Notes: generated by a model not told the origin, from the sequence alone. A DNA stretch of 64,000 nt from Serpentinimonas raichei (GCF_000828895.1 NZ_AP014568.1:2177858-2241857); one strand, 5' to 3'. Positions 19,397 to 28,456 are shown, counted from the stretch's first letter. Numbers and translations are program-made.

Positions 19397-20281
19397 TCAA
19401 AACCGCTCGTTCGGCCCCAAATAGCGCCACTGCCCCAGCGGCAACTGGCCCAGCAGCACGCGCCCGATGCGCACCCGCTTGAGCCCCACCACGTGCAGCC
19501 CGACTTGCTCGCACATGCGCCGGATCTGGCGCTTCATGCCCTCTTGCAGCACAAAACGCAACTGCTCCGGGTTCTGCCACTGCACCTGCGCCGGCCTAAG
19601 CGTGCGGCCGTCGATTTGCAGGCCGTGGCGCAGCCGCGCCAGCGCCGCCTCGGGAAAAAACGCCTGCACATTTTGCGCCACCACCCCGGCCCCCTGCGGG
19701 CCATTGGGGGCCCACTGCACGCGCACCAGGTATTCCTTCTCCACCTCAGAGTCGGCTCCGATCAGCGCTTTCGCCACCCGGCCGTCTTGCGTCAGCACCA
19801 GCAAGCCGGTCGAATCGATGTCCAGCCGCCCGGCCGGGGCCAAGCCGCGCGTGTGGCTGGCGGCAAAGCGGCGCGGGCTGCGGTCCTCGCGCCAGCGCGT
19901 GCCCGGCTGCACCAGCACGGCAGCGCTCTGGTGCCCGTCTTCGGGTAGGCCGCTCACATAGCCCACCGGCTTGTGCAGCACGATCGTCACGCGCTCATCT
20001 TGCTGGCGCTGCGCCTGCGGGTCCACCTCTAGGGCATCGGCCAGCGCCACCTGCTGCCCGGTCTGGGCCACGGCGCCATTCACGCGCACCCAGCCGCGCG
20101 CCACCCACTCGTCGGCCTCGCGGCGCGAACACAAGCCCAGCTCGGCCAGCCGCTTGTTGATGCGCACCCGCTCCACAGCAGGGGCAGGGGCAGGCGCAGG
20201 GGCAGAAACAGAGGCACGGGCTGGCGCACTGGGCACCGAGCCGGCCGGGCCACGGGGAGGCAAACGCAAGGTAGGAGGCAT
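19397..20281 (-). CDS. 23S rRNA pseudouridine synthase, RluF/RluB-like
   Basis: 294 residues. A Pro/Ala-rich start is followed by an S4 RNA-binding domain (INKRLAELGLCSRREADEWV, about 40-60) and an RsuA-family catalytic domain with GRLDIDSTGLL, the catalytic Asp being near residue 150. The EKEYLV motif and the end RVRIGRVLLGQLPLGQWRYL resemble RluF (U2604 of 23S rRNA) more than RluB, but the two are close. It modifies rRNA uridine to pseudouridine. It lies 74 bp after the Crp/Fnr regulator on the same strand. Confidence 0.85.
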   Translation of the reverse strand: MPPTLRLPPRGPAGSVPSAPARASVSAPAPAPAPAVERVRINKRLAELGLCSRREADEWVARGWVRVNGAVAQTGQQVALADALEVDPQAQRQQDERVTIVLHKPVGYVSGLPEDGHQSAAVLVQPGTRWREDRSPRRFAASHTRGLAPAGRLDIDSTGLLVLTQDGRVAKALIGADSEVEKEYLVRVQWAPNGPQGAGVVAQNVQAFFPEAALARLRHGLQIDGRTLRPAQVQWQNPEQLRFVLQEGMKRQIRRMCEQVGLHVVGLKRVRIGRVLLGQLPLGQWRYLGPNERF

Positions 20282-20355
20282 GATGGACCTGATTGTCCCT
20301 CAGGCCGCCCCGCGCCGGCAACGCGCCGGCAACGGCAACCCACCCGCACCGCTCC

Positions 20356-21078
20356 TCAAACCGGCTCCGTGCTCACCGAATACGCGCGCAAAGCCGCCAA
20401 ATTCAGCACCCGCAAGCCACCGTAAGCCACTTCGATCAAGCCCTGCTGGTGCAGCGCCGCCAGCGCCAGATTCACGCGCTGGCGCGACAGCCCCACCAAA
20501 TACGCCAGCTCCTGCTGCGTGATGCGCAGCATCTGCCCCACACCCGGAAACAGCCCCGGGTGAAACAGATTGGCCAAGCTGCGCGCCACCCGCACCTCGG
20601 GCTCGCTCAGGCGGTCGATCTCGCGCGCGGCAATGAACTGCCCCAGGCGCTCGTTGAGTTGGCACATGACAAAGCGGTTGAAACCGATCGAGTGGTCCAG
20701 CAGCCAATGAAAAGTCTCCACCGGCAGCCCCGCCACCAGGCTCTTGCGCAGCGCTTGCACGTTGTAGCGGTAGCACTCGCGCTTGAGCGCCGTGCCCTCG
20801 CCAAACCAGCCCCCGGGGGCCAAGCCGGCAAAGGTCATGATCGGGCCCAAGCTGTCGTCGTTGCTCATTTTGAGCAAGCCTTCGATCAGCCCAAACCAGA
20901 ACGTCACCGGCCGCCCCACGCGGCAAATCGAATCGCCCGGCAATGCCAGCGTCACCATCAGCTCGCCGCGCACCCGCAAGCGCTCATTCTCGGCCAGGCA
21001 CTGGACCCAACTGATGGCAGAAAACTCTGCCTCACTCAAAGCCCGCGCCCGCTGCCGCAGCCCATCCCGGTAAACCAT
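20356..21078 (-). CDS. Crp/Fnr family transcriptional regulator
   Basis: 240 residues from the ATG at 21078, chosen because GGAGG stands five bases upstream; a GTG seven codons earlier lacks one. A cyclic-nucleotide-type beta-roll sensor domain precedes a winged helix-turn-helix (about 187-215, ITQQELAYLVGLSRQRVNLA). No N-terminal cysteine cluster for an Fe-S centre is seen, so it is not a classical FNR. It is divergent from the acyl-CoA synthetase/ABC operon and probably controls it in response to a small ligand. Ligand unknown. Confidence 0.88.
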   Translation of the reverse strand: MVYRDGLRQRARALSEAEFSAISWVQCLAENERLRVRGELMVTLALPGDSICRVGRPVTFWFGLIEGLLKMSNDDSLGPIMTFAGLAPGGWFGEGTALKRECYRYNVQALRKSLVAGLPVETFHWLLDHSIGFNRFVMCQLNERLGQFIAAREIDRLSEPEVRVARSLANLFHPGLFPGVGQMLRITQQELAYLVGLSRQRVNLALAALHQQGLIEVAYGGLRVLNLAALRAYSVSTEPV

Positions 21079-21103
21079 CGTCGCCTCCAGTTGTGCCACA
21101 CGG

Positions 21104-21121
21104 CCCAGGGAAAGTCCTGGG
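21104..21121. promoter_or_regulatory. Palindrome near the regulator start (possible operator)
   Basis: CCCAGG-GAAAGT-CCTGGG is a perfect 6-bp-arm dyad 25 bp upstream of the Crp/Fnr-family start codon. The position would suit autoregulation, but the sequence is unlike known Crp/Fnr boxes. Confidence 0.35.
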
Positions 21122-21137
21122 AGGGCCGCCCCCTAGA

Positions 21138-21155
21138 TTGTCATCGCAAGGACAA
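21138..21155. promoter_or_regulatory. Candidate Crp/Fnr-type activator site
   Basis: TTGTC-N8-GACAA, a dyad with its centre at 21146.5. A TACAGT -10 box at 21176-21181 would put the start site near 21188, so the dyad is centred at about -41.5. That is the class II position for Crp/Fnr activators, whose contacts replace a -35; none is seen here. Confidence 0.5.
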
Positions 21156-21175
21156 CATGGCGTCAAACCCAAGCA

Positions 21176-21181
21176 TACAGT
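21176..21181 (+). promoter_or_regulatory. Predicted -10 box of the acyl-CoA synthetase/ABC operon
   Basis: TACAGT stands 67 bp before the ATG, in the only AT-richer part of the divergent region, without a consensus -35. This agrees with an activator-dependent promoter. Confidence 0.4.
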
Positions 21182-21247
21182 GTGCAACAGATTCACTCGC
21201 AAATGAAGCCCGCTCATGGGCCGGGCCGCTGGCCTTGAGGAGACCAC

Positions 21248-23194
21248 ATGCAGACCACCTTCCCGCGCTTATTGCTAGAGCACGCCGCCAAGCGCCCCAC
21301 CGCGCCGGCGATGCGCGAAAAAGAATACGGCATCTGGCAGAGCACCGACTGGCGCGGCATGGCCGACTTGGCCAGCCACATCGCCGCCGGCCTGCACCAG
21401 TTGGGCTTGCGCCGCGGCGAGCACCTAATCGTCATCGGCTCCAACCGGCCACGCCTGTACGCATCCATGCTGGCGGCGCAGGCGCTGGGCGCGGTCCCGG
21501 TGCCGCTGTACCAAGATGCGGTCGGCGGCGAATGCGTGTTCCCGATCACCAACACCGAGACGCGCTTCGTGGTCGTCGAAGACCAGGAGCAAGTGGACAA
21601 AATGCTCGAAATCCGGCCCCAGTGCCCGCTGCTGGAACACATCTTGTTCGACGACCCGCGTGGCCTGCGCAACTACGACGAACCCGGCCTGGCCGGCTTG
21701 CAGGAAGTGATCGCCGCCGGGGCCGTGTTCGTGCAGCAGCACCCCGACTTTTTCAAAGACGAAGCCGAGCAAGCCCGCCACACCGATGTGGCGGCCATGT
21801 TCTACACCTCGGGCACCACCGGCAACCCCAAGGGTGTGGTGCACACCCACGCCTCGCTGCTGGATCGCGCCGCCGCCGGAGCCCGCTTCGACCAACTCAC
21901 GGCCCAAGAAGAGGTGCTGGCCTACCTGCCGCCGGCTTGGATCGGGCAAAACATTTTCAGCTACTCGCAGTGGCTGGCCTGCGGTTACGTGGTCAACTGC
22001 CCAGAATCGTCGGCCACGGTAACCATCGACCTGAAAGAAATCGGCCCCACCTACTACTTTGCGCCGCCGCGCGTGTTCGAGGGGCTGCTCACCAACGTCA
22101 CCATCCGCATGGAAGACGCCGGCGCGCTCAAGCGCAAGTTCTACGGCTACTTCATGGAGCACGCCAAAAAGGTTGGCCCGGCGCTCATGGACGGCAAATC
22201 CATCGGCGGCATCGACCGGCTGCTCTACGCCTTGGGCAACCTGATGGTCTATGGGCCGCTGCGCAACACGCTGGGTTTTTCGCGTGTGCGCGTGGCCTAC
22301 ACCGCGGGCGAGGCCATCGGGCCGGATCTGTTCACCTTTTACCGCTCGATTGGCATCAACCTGAAGCAGCTCTACGGCTCCACCGAGACCGCCGTGTTCG
22401 TCTGCCTGCAACCCGACCACGAGGTGCGCGCCGACACCGTCGGGGTGCCGATCGAGGGTGTGGAAATCAAGCTGGCCCCGAACGGCGAAATCCTGGTCAA
22501 GTCGCCGGGGCTGCTCAAGGAATACTACAAAAACGAAAAAGCCACGCGCGAGGTGCTCACCGACGACGGCTGGTACCACACCAGCGACGCCGGCTTCATC
22601 GACGCCAGCGGGCACCTGAAAATCATCGACCGCGTCAAAGACGTGGGCCGCATCAAGGGCGGCGCCAACGACGGCGCCCTGTTTGCCCCCAAATACGTCG
22701 AGAACAAGCTCAAGTTCTTCCCCTACATCAAGGAAGTCGTGGCCTATGGCGACGGGCGCGAGCGCGTCTGCGTGTTCATCAACATCGACCTCGAAGCCGT
22801 GGGCAACTGGGCCGAGCGGCGCAACCTGCCCTACGCCGGCTACACCGACTTGGCCGGCAAGCCCGAGGTGCTGCAACTCATCAAGGGCTGCGTGGAGCAG
22901 GTCAACGCCGACCTCAGCCGCGACGAGTTGCTGGCGGGCAGCCAGATCTCCCGCTTCTTGGTGCTGCACAAAGAGCTCGACCCCGACGACGGCGAACTCA
23001 CCCGCACCAACAAGGTGCGCCGGGGCTTCATCGGCGAGAAATACGCAGTGCTGGTCGATGCGCTGTATGGCGGCAAGGCCGAGCAGTTCATCGAAACCCA
23101 AGTCAAGTTCGAGGACGGGCGCACCGGCAAAGTAAGCGCCACCCTCAAGCTGCTCGACGTGCAAACCTACTCCCCTGTCAAGGCCGCAGCATGA
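21248..23194 (+). CDS. Long-chain-type acyl-CoA synthetase (AMP-binding)
   Basis: 648 residues. The AMP-binding P-loop YTSGTTGNPKGVVHTHASLL starts at about 186, the adenylation motif LYGSTETAVFV follows, and GWYHTSDAGFI plus KIIDRVKDVGRIKGG form the hinge and C-terminal motifs. The enzyme forms acyl-AMP and then acyl-CoA. Similar genes open branched-chain-type ABC operons in many betaproteobacteria, where the substrate is thought to be a fatty or aromatic acid taken up by the transporter. GAGGAG stands before the ATG. Its stop overlaps the livG-like start (ATGA). Confidence 0.92.
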   Translation: MQTTFPRLLLEHAAKRPTAPAMREKEYGIWQSTDWRGMADLASHIAAGLHQLGLRRGEHLIVIGSNRPRLYASMLAAQALGAVPVPLYQDAVGGECVFPITNTETRFVVVEDQEQVDKMLEIRPQCPLLEHILFDDPRGLRNYDEPGLAGLQEVIAAGAVFVQQHPDFFKDEAEQARHTDVAAMFYTSGTTGNPKGVVHTHASLLDRAAAGARFDQLTAQEEVLAYLPPAWIGQNIFSYSQWLACGYVVNCPESSATVTIDLKEIGPTYYFAPPRVFEGLLTNVTIRMEDAGALKRKFYGYFMEHAKKVGPALMDGKSIGGIDRLLYALGNLMVYGPLRNTLGFSRVRVAYTAGEAIGPDLFTFYRSIGINLKQLYGSTETAVFVCLQPDHEVRADTVGVPIEGVEIKLAPNGEILVKSPGLLKEYYKNEKATREVLTDDGWYHTSDAGFIDASGHLKIIDRVKDVGRIKGGANDGALFAPKYVENKLKFFPYIKEVVAYGDGRERVCVFINIDLEAVGNWAERRNLPYAGYTDLAGKPEVLQLIKGCVEQVNADLSRDELLAGSQISRFLVLHKELDPDDGELTRTNKVRRGFIGEKYAVLVDALYGGKAEQFIETQVKFEDGRTGKVSATLKLLDVQTYSPVKAAA

Positions 23195-23976
23195 GCAAGA
23201 AAAAAATCGGCGAGGTCATCCTCGATGTGAACAACATCAGCCTGCGCTTTGGCGGCGTCAAGGCCCTGAGCGACATTTCCTTCAACGTGCGCGAACACGA
23301 AATTCGCGCCATCATCGGCCCCAACGGCGCTGGCAAGAGCTCGATGCTCAACTGCATCAACGGCGTCTATAAGCCGCAAGAAGGCTCCATCACCTTTCGC
23401 GGCCAGACCTTCAAACACATGAACAGCCGCCAAGTGGCCGAGCTGGGCGTGGCGCGCACCTTCCAGAACCTGGCGCTGTTCAAGGGCATGAGCGTGATCG
23501 ACAACCTCATGACCGGGCGCAACCTGCGCATCAAGAGCAACCTGCTGCTGCAGGCGCTGCGCTGGGGTCCGGCCGAGCGCGAAGAAACCGAGCACCGCGA
23601 GAAGGTCGAGCACATCATCGACTTCCTCGAAATCCAGGCGCACCGCAAAACCCCGGTCGGCCAGTTGCCCTACGGCCTGCAAAAACGCGTGGACTTGGGC
23701 CGCGCGCTGGCCATGGAGCCCAAGGTGCTGCTGCTCGACGAGCCCATGGCCGGCATGAACGTGGAAGAAAAGCAGGACATGTGCCGCTTCGTGCTCGACG
23801 TGAATGACGAGTTCGGCACCACCATCGTCTTGATCGAGCACGACATGAGCGTGGTGATGGACATTTCCGACCGCGTGGTGGTGCTCGACTACGGCAAAAA
23901 AATCGGCGACGGTTCACCGGGCGAAGTGCGCGCCAACCCGGACGTGATCAGCGCCTACTTGGGCACCAGCCACTAA
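23191..23976 (+). CDS. Branched-chain-type ABC transporter ATPase (LivG-like)
   Basis: 261 residues. Walker A GPNGAGKS (43-50), the LivG-type signature LPYGLQKRVDLGRAL in place of LSGGQ, Walker B VLLLDEP and the switch His in LIEHDM. The C-terminal PxVIxAYLG tail is typical of LivG. It powers uptake through the two permeases that follow. The start overlaps the synthetase stop, and the frame runs open far upstream as a shadow of that gene. Confidence 0.95.
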   Translation: MSKKKIGEVILDVNNISLRFGGVKALSDISFNVREHEIRAIIGPNGAGKSSMLNCINGVYKPQEGSITFRGQTFKHMNSRQVAELGVARTFQNLALFKGMSVIDNLMTGRNLRIKSNLLLQALRWGPAEREETEHREKVEHIIDFLEIQAHRKTPVGQLPYGLQKRVDLGRALAMEPKVLLLDEPMAGMNVEEKQDMCRFVLDVNDEFGTTIVLIEHDMSVVMDISDRVVVLDYGKKIGDGSPGEVRANPDVISAYLGTSH

Positions 23977-23988
23977 AGGAGACGGCAA

Positions 23989-24918
23989 ATGGGATTTTTA
24001 ATTGAAACCGTAATCGCCGGGCTAATGAACGGCGTGCTCTATGCGCTGGTGGCTTTGGGCTTCGTGCTCATTTTCAAAGCCTCGGGCGTGTTCAACTTCG
24101 CCCAAGGCGCGATGGTGCTGTTTGCCGCGTTGGCCATGGCGCGCTTTGCCGAATGGCTGCCCGAATGGCTGGGCTTTGAGAGCCTGCTGCTGGCCAACAT
24201 CTTGGCTTTTGCCATTGCCGCCTTCCTCATGTTTGTGTTTGCTTGGGCCGTCGAGCGCTTCGTGCTGCGCCACTTGGTGAACCAAGAGGGTGTAACGTTG
24301 CTGATGGCCACGCTGGGCATTACCTTCTTTATCGACGGCTTTGGTCAAACCATTTTTGGCAGCGACATCTACGCCATCAATCTGGGCCTGCCGGACGAGC
24401 CGATCTTCATTCTTGAAGGCCTTTTTGCCGGTGGCCTGCTGATCAACTCCGACGACCTCGTCACCGCCCTGATGGCGATGGCCATGGTCGCCTTGCTGAC
24501 GCTGTTTTTCCAGAAAACCGGCACCGGCCGCGCCCTGCGTGCCGTGGCCGACGACCACCAGGCGGCGCAGTCGGTCGGCATTCCGCTGGGGCGCATGTGG
24601 GTGATCGTCTGGTTCATGGCTGGCCTGACGGCGCTCGTGGCCGGCATGATCTGGGGCGAGAAGATGGGGGTGCAGTTCGCGCTCACCTTCGTGGCCCTCA
24701 AGGCGCTGCCGGTGATCATTCTGGGCGGCCTAACCTCCGTGCCGGGGGCGATCGTGGCTGGCCTGATCATCGGCGTAAGCGAGCAGTTGGCCGAGGTCTA
24801 TATCGGGCCACTGGTCGGCGGCGGCATCCAGATTTGGTTTGCCTACGTGCTGGCGATGGTGGTGCTGCTGTTCAGGCCCCAAGGTCTGTTTGGCGAAAAA
24901 ATCATCGACCGCGTGTAA
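23989..24918 (+). CDS. Branched-chain-type ABC transporter permease (LivH-like)
   Basis: 309 residues with about eight hydrophobic segments. Starts with IAGLMNGVLYALVALGFVLI and contains the FNFAQGA motif near the N terminus and the EAA-like loop ADDHQAAQSVGIPLGRM. One half of the inner-membrane channel. AAAGGAG precedes the ATG and the gene is 12 bp from livG. Confidence 0.95.
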   Translation: MGFLIETVIAGLMNGVLYALVALGFVLIFKASGVFNFAQGAMVLFAALAMARFAEWLPEWLGFESLLLANILAFAIAAFLMFVFAWAVERFVLRHLVNQEGVTLLMATLGITFFIDGFGQTIFGSDIYAINLGLPDEPIFILEGLFAGGLLINSDDLVTALMAMAMVALLTLFFQKTGTGRALRAVADDHQAAQSVGIPLGRMWVIVWFMAGLTALVAGMIWGEKMGVQFALTFVALKALPVIILGGLTSVPGAIVAGLIIGVSEQLAEVYIGPLVGGGIQIWFAYVLAMVVLLFRPQGLFGEKIIDRV

Positions 24919-24945
24919 ACCTCGCTCAGGACGAACGGAACCATC

Positions 24946-26022
24946 ATGTTTTACCGCGAAAACGGTCAGTTCAAGACCACTTACAAATCCGACCAGCAGA
25001 TCTTTGGCGTCAAGCAAGACCGCATCGCCATCATCGCGCTGATCGCCTTTGCCTTCATCGGAGTGCCGCTGCTGGCCGATGAGTACCTGTTTCGCGCCAT
25101 TCTGGTGCCCTTTCTGATCTTGTCGCTGGCCGCCATTGGGGTCAACATCTTGGTCGGCTACTGCGGTCAGATCTCGCTCGGTTCGGGCGCCTTCATGGCG
25201 GTGGGGGCCTACATGGCCTACAACGTCTTCATGCGCGTCGAAGACATGCCGCTGATCGTGGCCCTGCTCTCGGGTGGCTTCTTTGCCATGGTAGCGGGCA
25301 TCATCTTTGGCATACCGAGCCTGCGCGTCAAGGGCCTGTATTTGGCGGTGGCCACGCTGGCGGCGCAGTTCTTCTTCGACTGGCTGTTCGTGCGCGTCAG
25401 ATGGTTCACCCTCGACAGCCCGGCCGGAACCGCCGAAGTGAGCAACCTGAGCGTGCTGGGTTGGCAGCTCGATTCGTCGGTTGACAAATACCTGTTCGTG
25501 CTGGGCTTCGTGGTGGTGTTTGCGCTGCTGGCCAAAAACCTGGTGCGTGGGCCGATCGGGCGCGAGTGGATGGCGATCCGCGACATGGACGTGGCGGCCT
25601 CGGTGATCGGCATTCGCCCGGCCTACGCCAAACTCACCGCCTTTGCCGTCAGCTCCTTCATCATCGGCGTGGCCGGTGCGCTGTGGGCCTTCATCCACTT
25701 GGGCTCGTGGGAGCCACTGACCTTTGACATCAACCGCTCGTTCCAGTTGCTGTTCATCGTCATCATCGGTGGCTTGGGTTCGATCATGGGCTGCTTCTTT
25801 GGCGCCGCCTTCATCGTCATCAGCCCGATCTTGCTCAACCAGTTGCTGCCTTGGATAGGCCGTCTGTTCGGGGTTGAAATTTCGACCTCCATGGTCGGAC
25901 ACGCAGAATTCATGATTTTGGGTGCCCTGATCATCTGGATTTTGATCAAGGAGCCGCACGGCTTGGCCAAGTACTGGAGCATGGCGCGCCACAAGCTGCG
26001 CCTGTGGCCCTTCCCGCACTGA
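24946..26022 (+). CDS. Branched-chain-type ABC transporter permease (LivM-like)
   Basis: 358 residues. About nine hydrophobic segments, the GYCGQISLGSGAFMAVGAY motif of LivM proteins, and the cytoplasmic loop GREWMAIRDMDVAASVIGI. Second channel subunit, partner of the LivH-like protein. A soluble N-terminal stretch of about 25 residues precedes the first helix. Confidence 0.95.
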   Translation: MFYRENGQFKTTYKSDQQIFGVKQDRIAIIALIAFAFIGVPLLADEYLFRAILVPFLILSLAAIGVNILVGYCGQISLGSGAFMAVGAYMAYNVFMRVEDMPLIVALLSGGFFAMVAGIIFGIPSLRVKGLYLAVATLAAQFFFDWLFVRVRWFTLDSPAGTAEVSNLSVLGWQLDSSVDKYLFVLGFVVVFALLAKNLVRGPIGREWMAIRDMDVAASVIGIRPAYAKLTAFAVSSFIIGVAGALWAFIHLGSWEPLTFDINRSFQLLFIVIIGGLGSIMGCFFGAAFIVISPILLNQLLPWIGRLFGVEISTSMVGHAEFMILGALIIWILIKEPHGLAKYWSMARHKLRLWPFPH

Positions 26023-26036
26023 TTCTTTCCGTTGAC

Positions 26037-26062
26037 GGGCAGCGCCCGACACCTCGCTGCCC
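26037..26062 (+). other. Intercistronic hairpin before the binding-protein gene
   Basis: GGGCAGCG and CGCTGCCC form a perfect 8-bp stem with a 10-nt loop, 44 bp before the start of the binding protein. No T-run follows. It may stabilise the downstream message so that binding protein is made in excess over the permeases. Confidence 0.5.
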
Positions 26063-26105
26063 GCCCTTGCCCTTGTGCCAGGTGTTTGTTTTTAGGAGAC
26101 ATTTG

Positions 26106-27470
26106 ATGAGACTGCGAAAACTTGCGCTGTCCGCTGCCCTGGCCTTGGCTGCAGCGGCCACTGCCCTAACCACCAGCCTAGTCATGGCCCAGGCACCGGC
26201 CGCTGCCCCGGCCTCGGCCTCGGCCACGGTGCAATTCTTCCCCAGCCTGACCGGGCGCACCGGTGCCGTGGCCCCCAACGCCGCCCCCTTCGCCAACGGC
26301 TTCGCCGACTACATGAAGCTGGTCAATGCGCGCGGCGGCATCAACGGCGTGCAGACGCTGGTGGAAGAGTGCGAAACCGCCTACGCCACCGACCGCGGCG
26401 TCGAGTGCTACGAACGCCTCAAGGGCCGCCACGGCGGCGCCACGGTGTTCCAGCCGCTCTCGACCGGCATCACCTTTGCCCTGATGCCGCGCTTGGCCGC
26501 CGACCGCATCCCCATGATCACCTCCGGCTACGGCCGCAGCGACACCGCCGACGGGGCCATCTTCCCATGGGTGTTCCCGCTGCTGGGGCACTACTGGATC
26601 GGGGGCGACGTGGTGCTGCAACACATCGCCAACCAAGCCGGTGGCTGGGACCGGCTGCGCGGCCAAACCATCGCCGTGGTCTATCACGACAGCCCCTTTG
26701 GGCGCGAGTTGCTGCCTATCATCAACCGGCGTGCCGAAATGCACGGCTTTACGGTGCTGGCGCTGCCGGTGCCGCCACCCGGTGTGGAGCAGCGCGCGAT
26801 CTGGATGCAAATCCGCCAGCAGCGGCCCGACTACGTGATCATGCAAACCTGGGGCGTGATGACCGCCACCGCCATCCGCCAAGCGATCGCCACCGGTTTT
26901 CCACGTGACCGCATGTTTGGCACTTGGTGGAGCGGAGCCGAGCCCGATCTGCGCGACATCGGCGCCGACGCCCGCGGCTACAGCGCCGTCATGATGCAGC
27001 ACGGCCAAGCGCGCAACTCCGAAGTGGTGCGCCAGATCCTGGCCCAAGTGCACGACCGCGGCCAAGGCACCGGCCCGCGCGCCGAAGTGGGCGACGTGCT
27101 CTATATGCGCGGTGTGGTGGGAGCCATGCTGGCCACCGAAGGCGTGCTGCGGGCACAAGAGCGCTTTGGCCGTGGCCGCCACGTGACCGGCGAGCAAGCG
27201 CGCTGGGGCTACGAGAACCTCAACATCACGCAGGCGCGGCTCGATGCGCTGGGCTTTGCGGGCGTGTTGCGCGGCCCCATCGCCACCTCGTGCCGCAACC
27301 ACGTGGGCACGGCGCTGATGCGCATCCACACTTGGAACGGCAGCGGCTTCGACTGGTCCTCCGACTGGCTGCAAGCCGACATGAACGTCATCACGCGCAT
27401 GGTCACGGCATCGGCCGAATCGTTTGCGCGCGACAACAACATCACCCGCCGCACCGAACCCGGCTGCTGA
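26106..27470 (+). CDS. ABC transporter periplasmic substrate-binding protein
   Basis: 454 residues starting MRLRKLALSAALALAAAATA, a signal peptide with a likely AQA cleavage site near residue 28. AGGAGA precedes the ATG. The mature part is a type I periplasmic binding fold of the Leu/Ile/Val family (RTGAVAPNAAPFANGFADYM, VNARGGINGV). Two cysteines near residues 90-105 (VEECETAYATDRGVECYERL) could form a disulfide. The neighbouring acyl-CoA ligases suggest the ligand is an organic, perhaps aromatic, acid rather than an amino acid; this is inference. Confidence 0.92.
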   Translation: MRLRKLALSAALALAAAATALTTSLVMAQAPAAAPASASATVQFFPSLTGRTGAVAPNAAPFANGFADYMKLVNARGGINGVQTLVEECETAYATDRGVECYERLKGRHGGATVFQPLSTGITFALMPRLAADRIPMITSGYGRSDTADGAIFPWVFPLLGHYWIGGDVVLQHIANQAGGWDRLRGQTIAVVYHDSPFGRELLPIINRRAEMHGFTVLALPVPPPGVEQRAIWMQIRQQRPDYVIMQTWGVMTATAIRQAIATGFPRDRMFGTWWSGAEPDLRDIGADARGYSAVMMQHGQARNSEVVRQILAQVHDRGQGTGPRAEVGDVLYMRGVVGAMLATEGVLRAQERFGRGRHVTGEQARWGYENLNITQARLDALGFAGVLRGPIATSCRNHVGTALMRIHTWNGSGFDWSSDWLQADMNVITRMVTASAESFARDNNITRRTEPGC

Positions 27471-27489
27471 TGGTTTGATGTGGCCCCTG

Positions 27490-27519
27490 CCCGCGCCCCC
27501 CTCACAAGGGGTGCGCGGG
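27490..27519 (+). other. Strong intercistronic hairpin 1 after the binding-protein gene
   Basis: CCCGCGC pairs with GCGCGGG and, after a one-base mismatch on each side, CCCCT pairs with AGGGG around a 4-nt loop. It lies 20 bp after the binding-protein stop. There is no U-tract, so it looks like an RNA-stability or ribosome-pausing element rather than a terminator. Confidence 0.55.
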
Positions 27520-27565
27520 AGCTGCCGGGTTGTGTGCGCGAGGGTTTGAGCGAAGCAGCAGCCCG

Positions 27566-27610
27566 CAGTCGATTGCCCAGTGCGCTGCATCGTGCGCGGG
27601 CAACCGACTG
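27566..27610 (+). other. Strong intercistronic hairpin 2 before livF
   Basis: CAGTCG-A-TTGCCC pairs with GGGCAA-C-CGACTG (12 pairs, one mismatch); the loop contains GCGC twice and can extend the stem. It ends 36 bp before livF, and a GTTTTTT run follows at 27624-27630, so partial termination is possible. Confidence 0.55.
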
Positions 27611-27646
27611 CCACCCGCCCCCCGTTTTTTCGTCCAAGGTTCATCC

Positions 27647-28456
27647 ATGAGCACCCCCTCCATCGTCATCAACGTCAACGGCATCGAGGTCATTTACAAC
27701 CACGTCATCTTGGTGCTCAAGGGCGTCTCGTTGCAAGTGGCCGACGGCCAGATCGCCGCCCTCCTGGGCGGCAACGGCGCCGGCAAAACCACCACCCTGC
27801 GCTCGATCTCGAACCTGCTCAAAGCCGAGCGCGGCGAAGTCACCAAAGGCAGCGTCGAGATGCGCGGCGAGCGCATCGACCACCTCAGCACCTCCGACTT
27901 GGTCAAGCGCGGCGTGGTGCAGGTGATGGAAGGCCGCCACTGCTTTGCCCACCTCACCATCGAAGAAAACCTGCTCACTGGGGCCTACACGCGCAGCGGC
28001 AAGGCCGAAATCGCCGCCAGCCTAGAGAAGGTCTATAACTACTTCCCGCGCCTCAAGACGCGGCGCACCAGCCAAGCCGCCTACACCTCGGGTGGTGAGC
28101 AGCAGATGTGCGCCATTGGCCGCGCCCTGATGGCCAACCCGAGCGTGCTGCTGCTCGACGAGCCCTCCATGGGGCTGGCACCGCAGATCGTGGAGGAGGT
28201 GTTCGAGATCGTCAAAGACCTGAACCAGAAAGAGCGCGTGACCTTCCTGATCGCCGAGCAAAACACCAACATGGCGCTGCGCTACGCCGACTACGGCTAC
28301 ATCATGGAGAGCGGCCGCATCGTGATGGACGGCAAGGCCGACGACCTGCGCAACAACGAGGACGTAAAAGAGTTCTACCTCGGCATGGGCGGTGACGAGC
28401 GCAAGAGCTTCAAAGACATCAAGAGCTACAAGCGGCGCAAGCGCTGGCTGGCTTGA
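27647..28456 (+). CDS. Branched-chain-type ABC transporter ATPase (LivF-like)
   Basis: 269 residues. Walker A GGNGAGKTT (41-49), signature YTSGGEQQMCAIGRAL, Walker B LLLDEPSMGLAPQ and the LivF-style IAEQNTNMAL. The C-terminal extension of about 25 basic residues (KSFKDIKSYKRRKRW) is common in the copies that accompany acyl-CoA ligases. It pairs with the LivG-like ATPase. Separated from the binding-protein gene by 176 bp with two strong hairpins. Confidence 0.95.
   Translation: MSTPSIVINVNGIEVIYNHVILVLKGVSLQVADGQIAALLGGNGAGKTTTLRSISNLLKAERGEVTKGSVEMRGERIDHLSTSDLVKRGVVQVMEGRHCFAHLTIEENLLTGAYTRSGKAEIAASLEKVYNYFPRLKTRRTSQAAYTSGGEQQMCAIGRALMANPSVLLLDEPSMGLAPQIVEEVFEIVKDLNQKERVTFLIAEQNTNMALRYADYGYIMESGRIVMDGKADDLRNNEDVKEFYLGMGGDERKSFKDIKSYKRRKRWLA

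Noticed and set aside
20293..23190. Very long plus-strand frame leading into livG
   Set aside because: Its upstream part is opposite the Crp/Fnr gene and out of frame with the acyl-CoA synthetase; only 23191-23976 is real.
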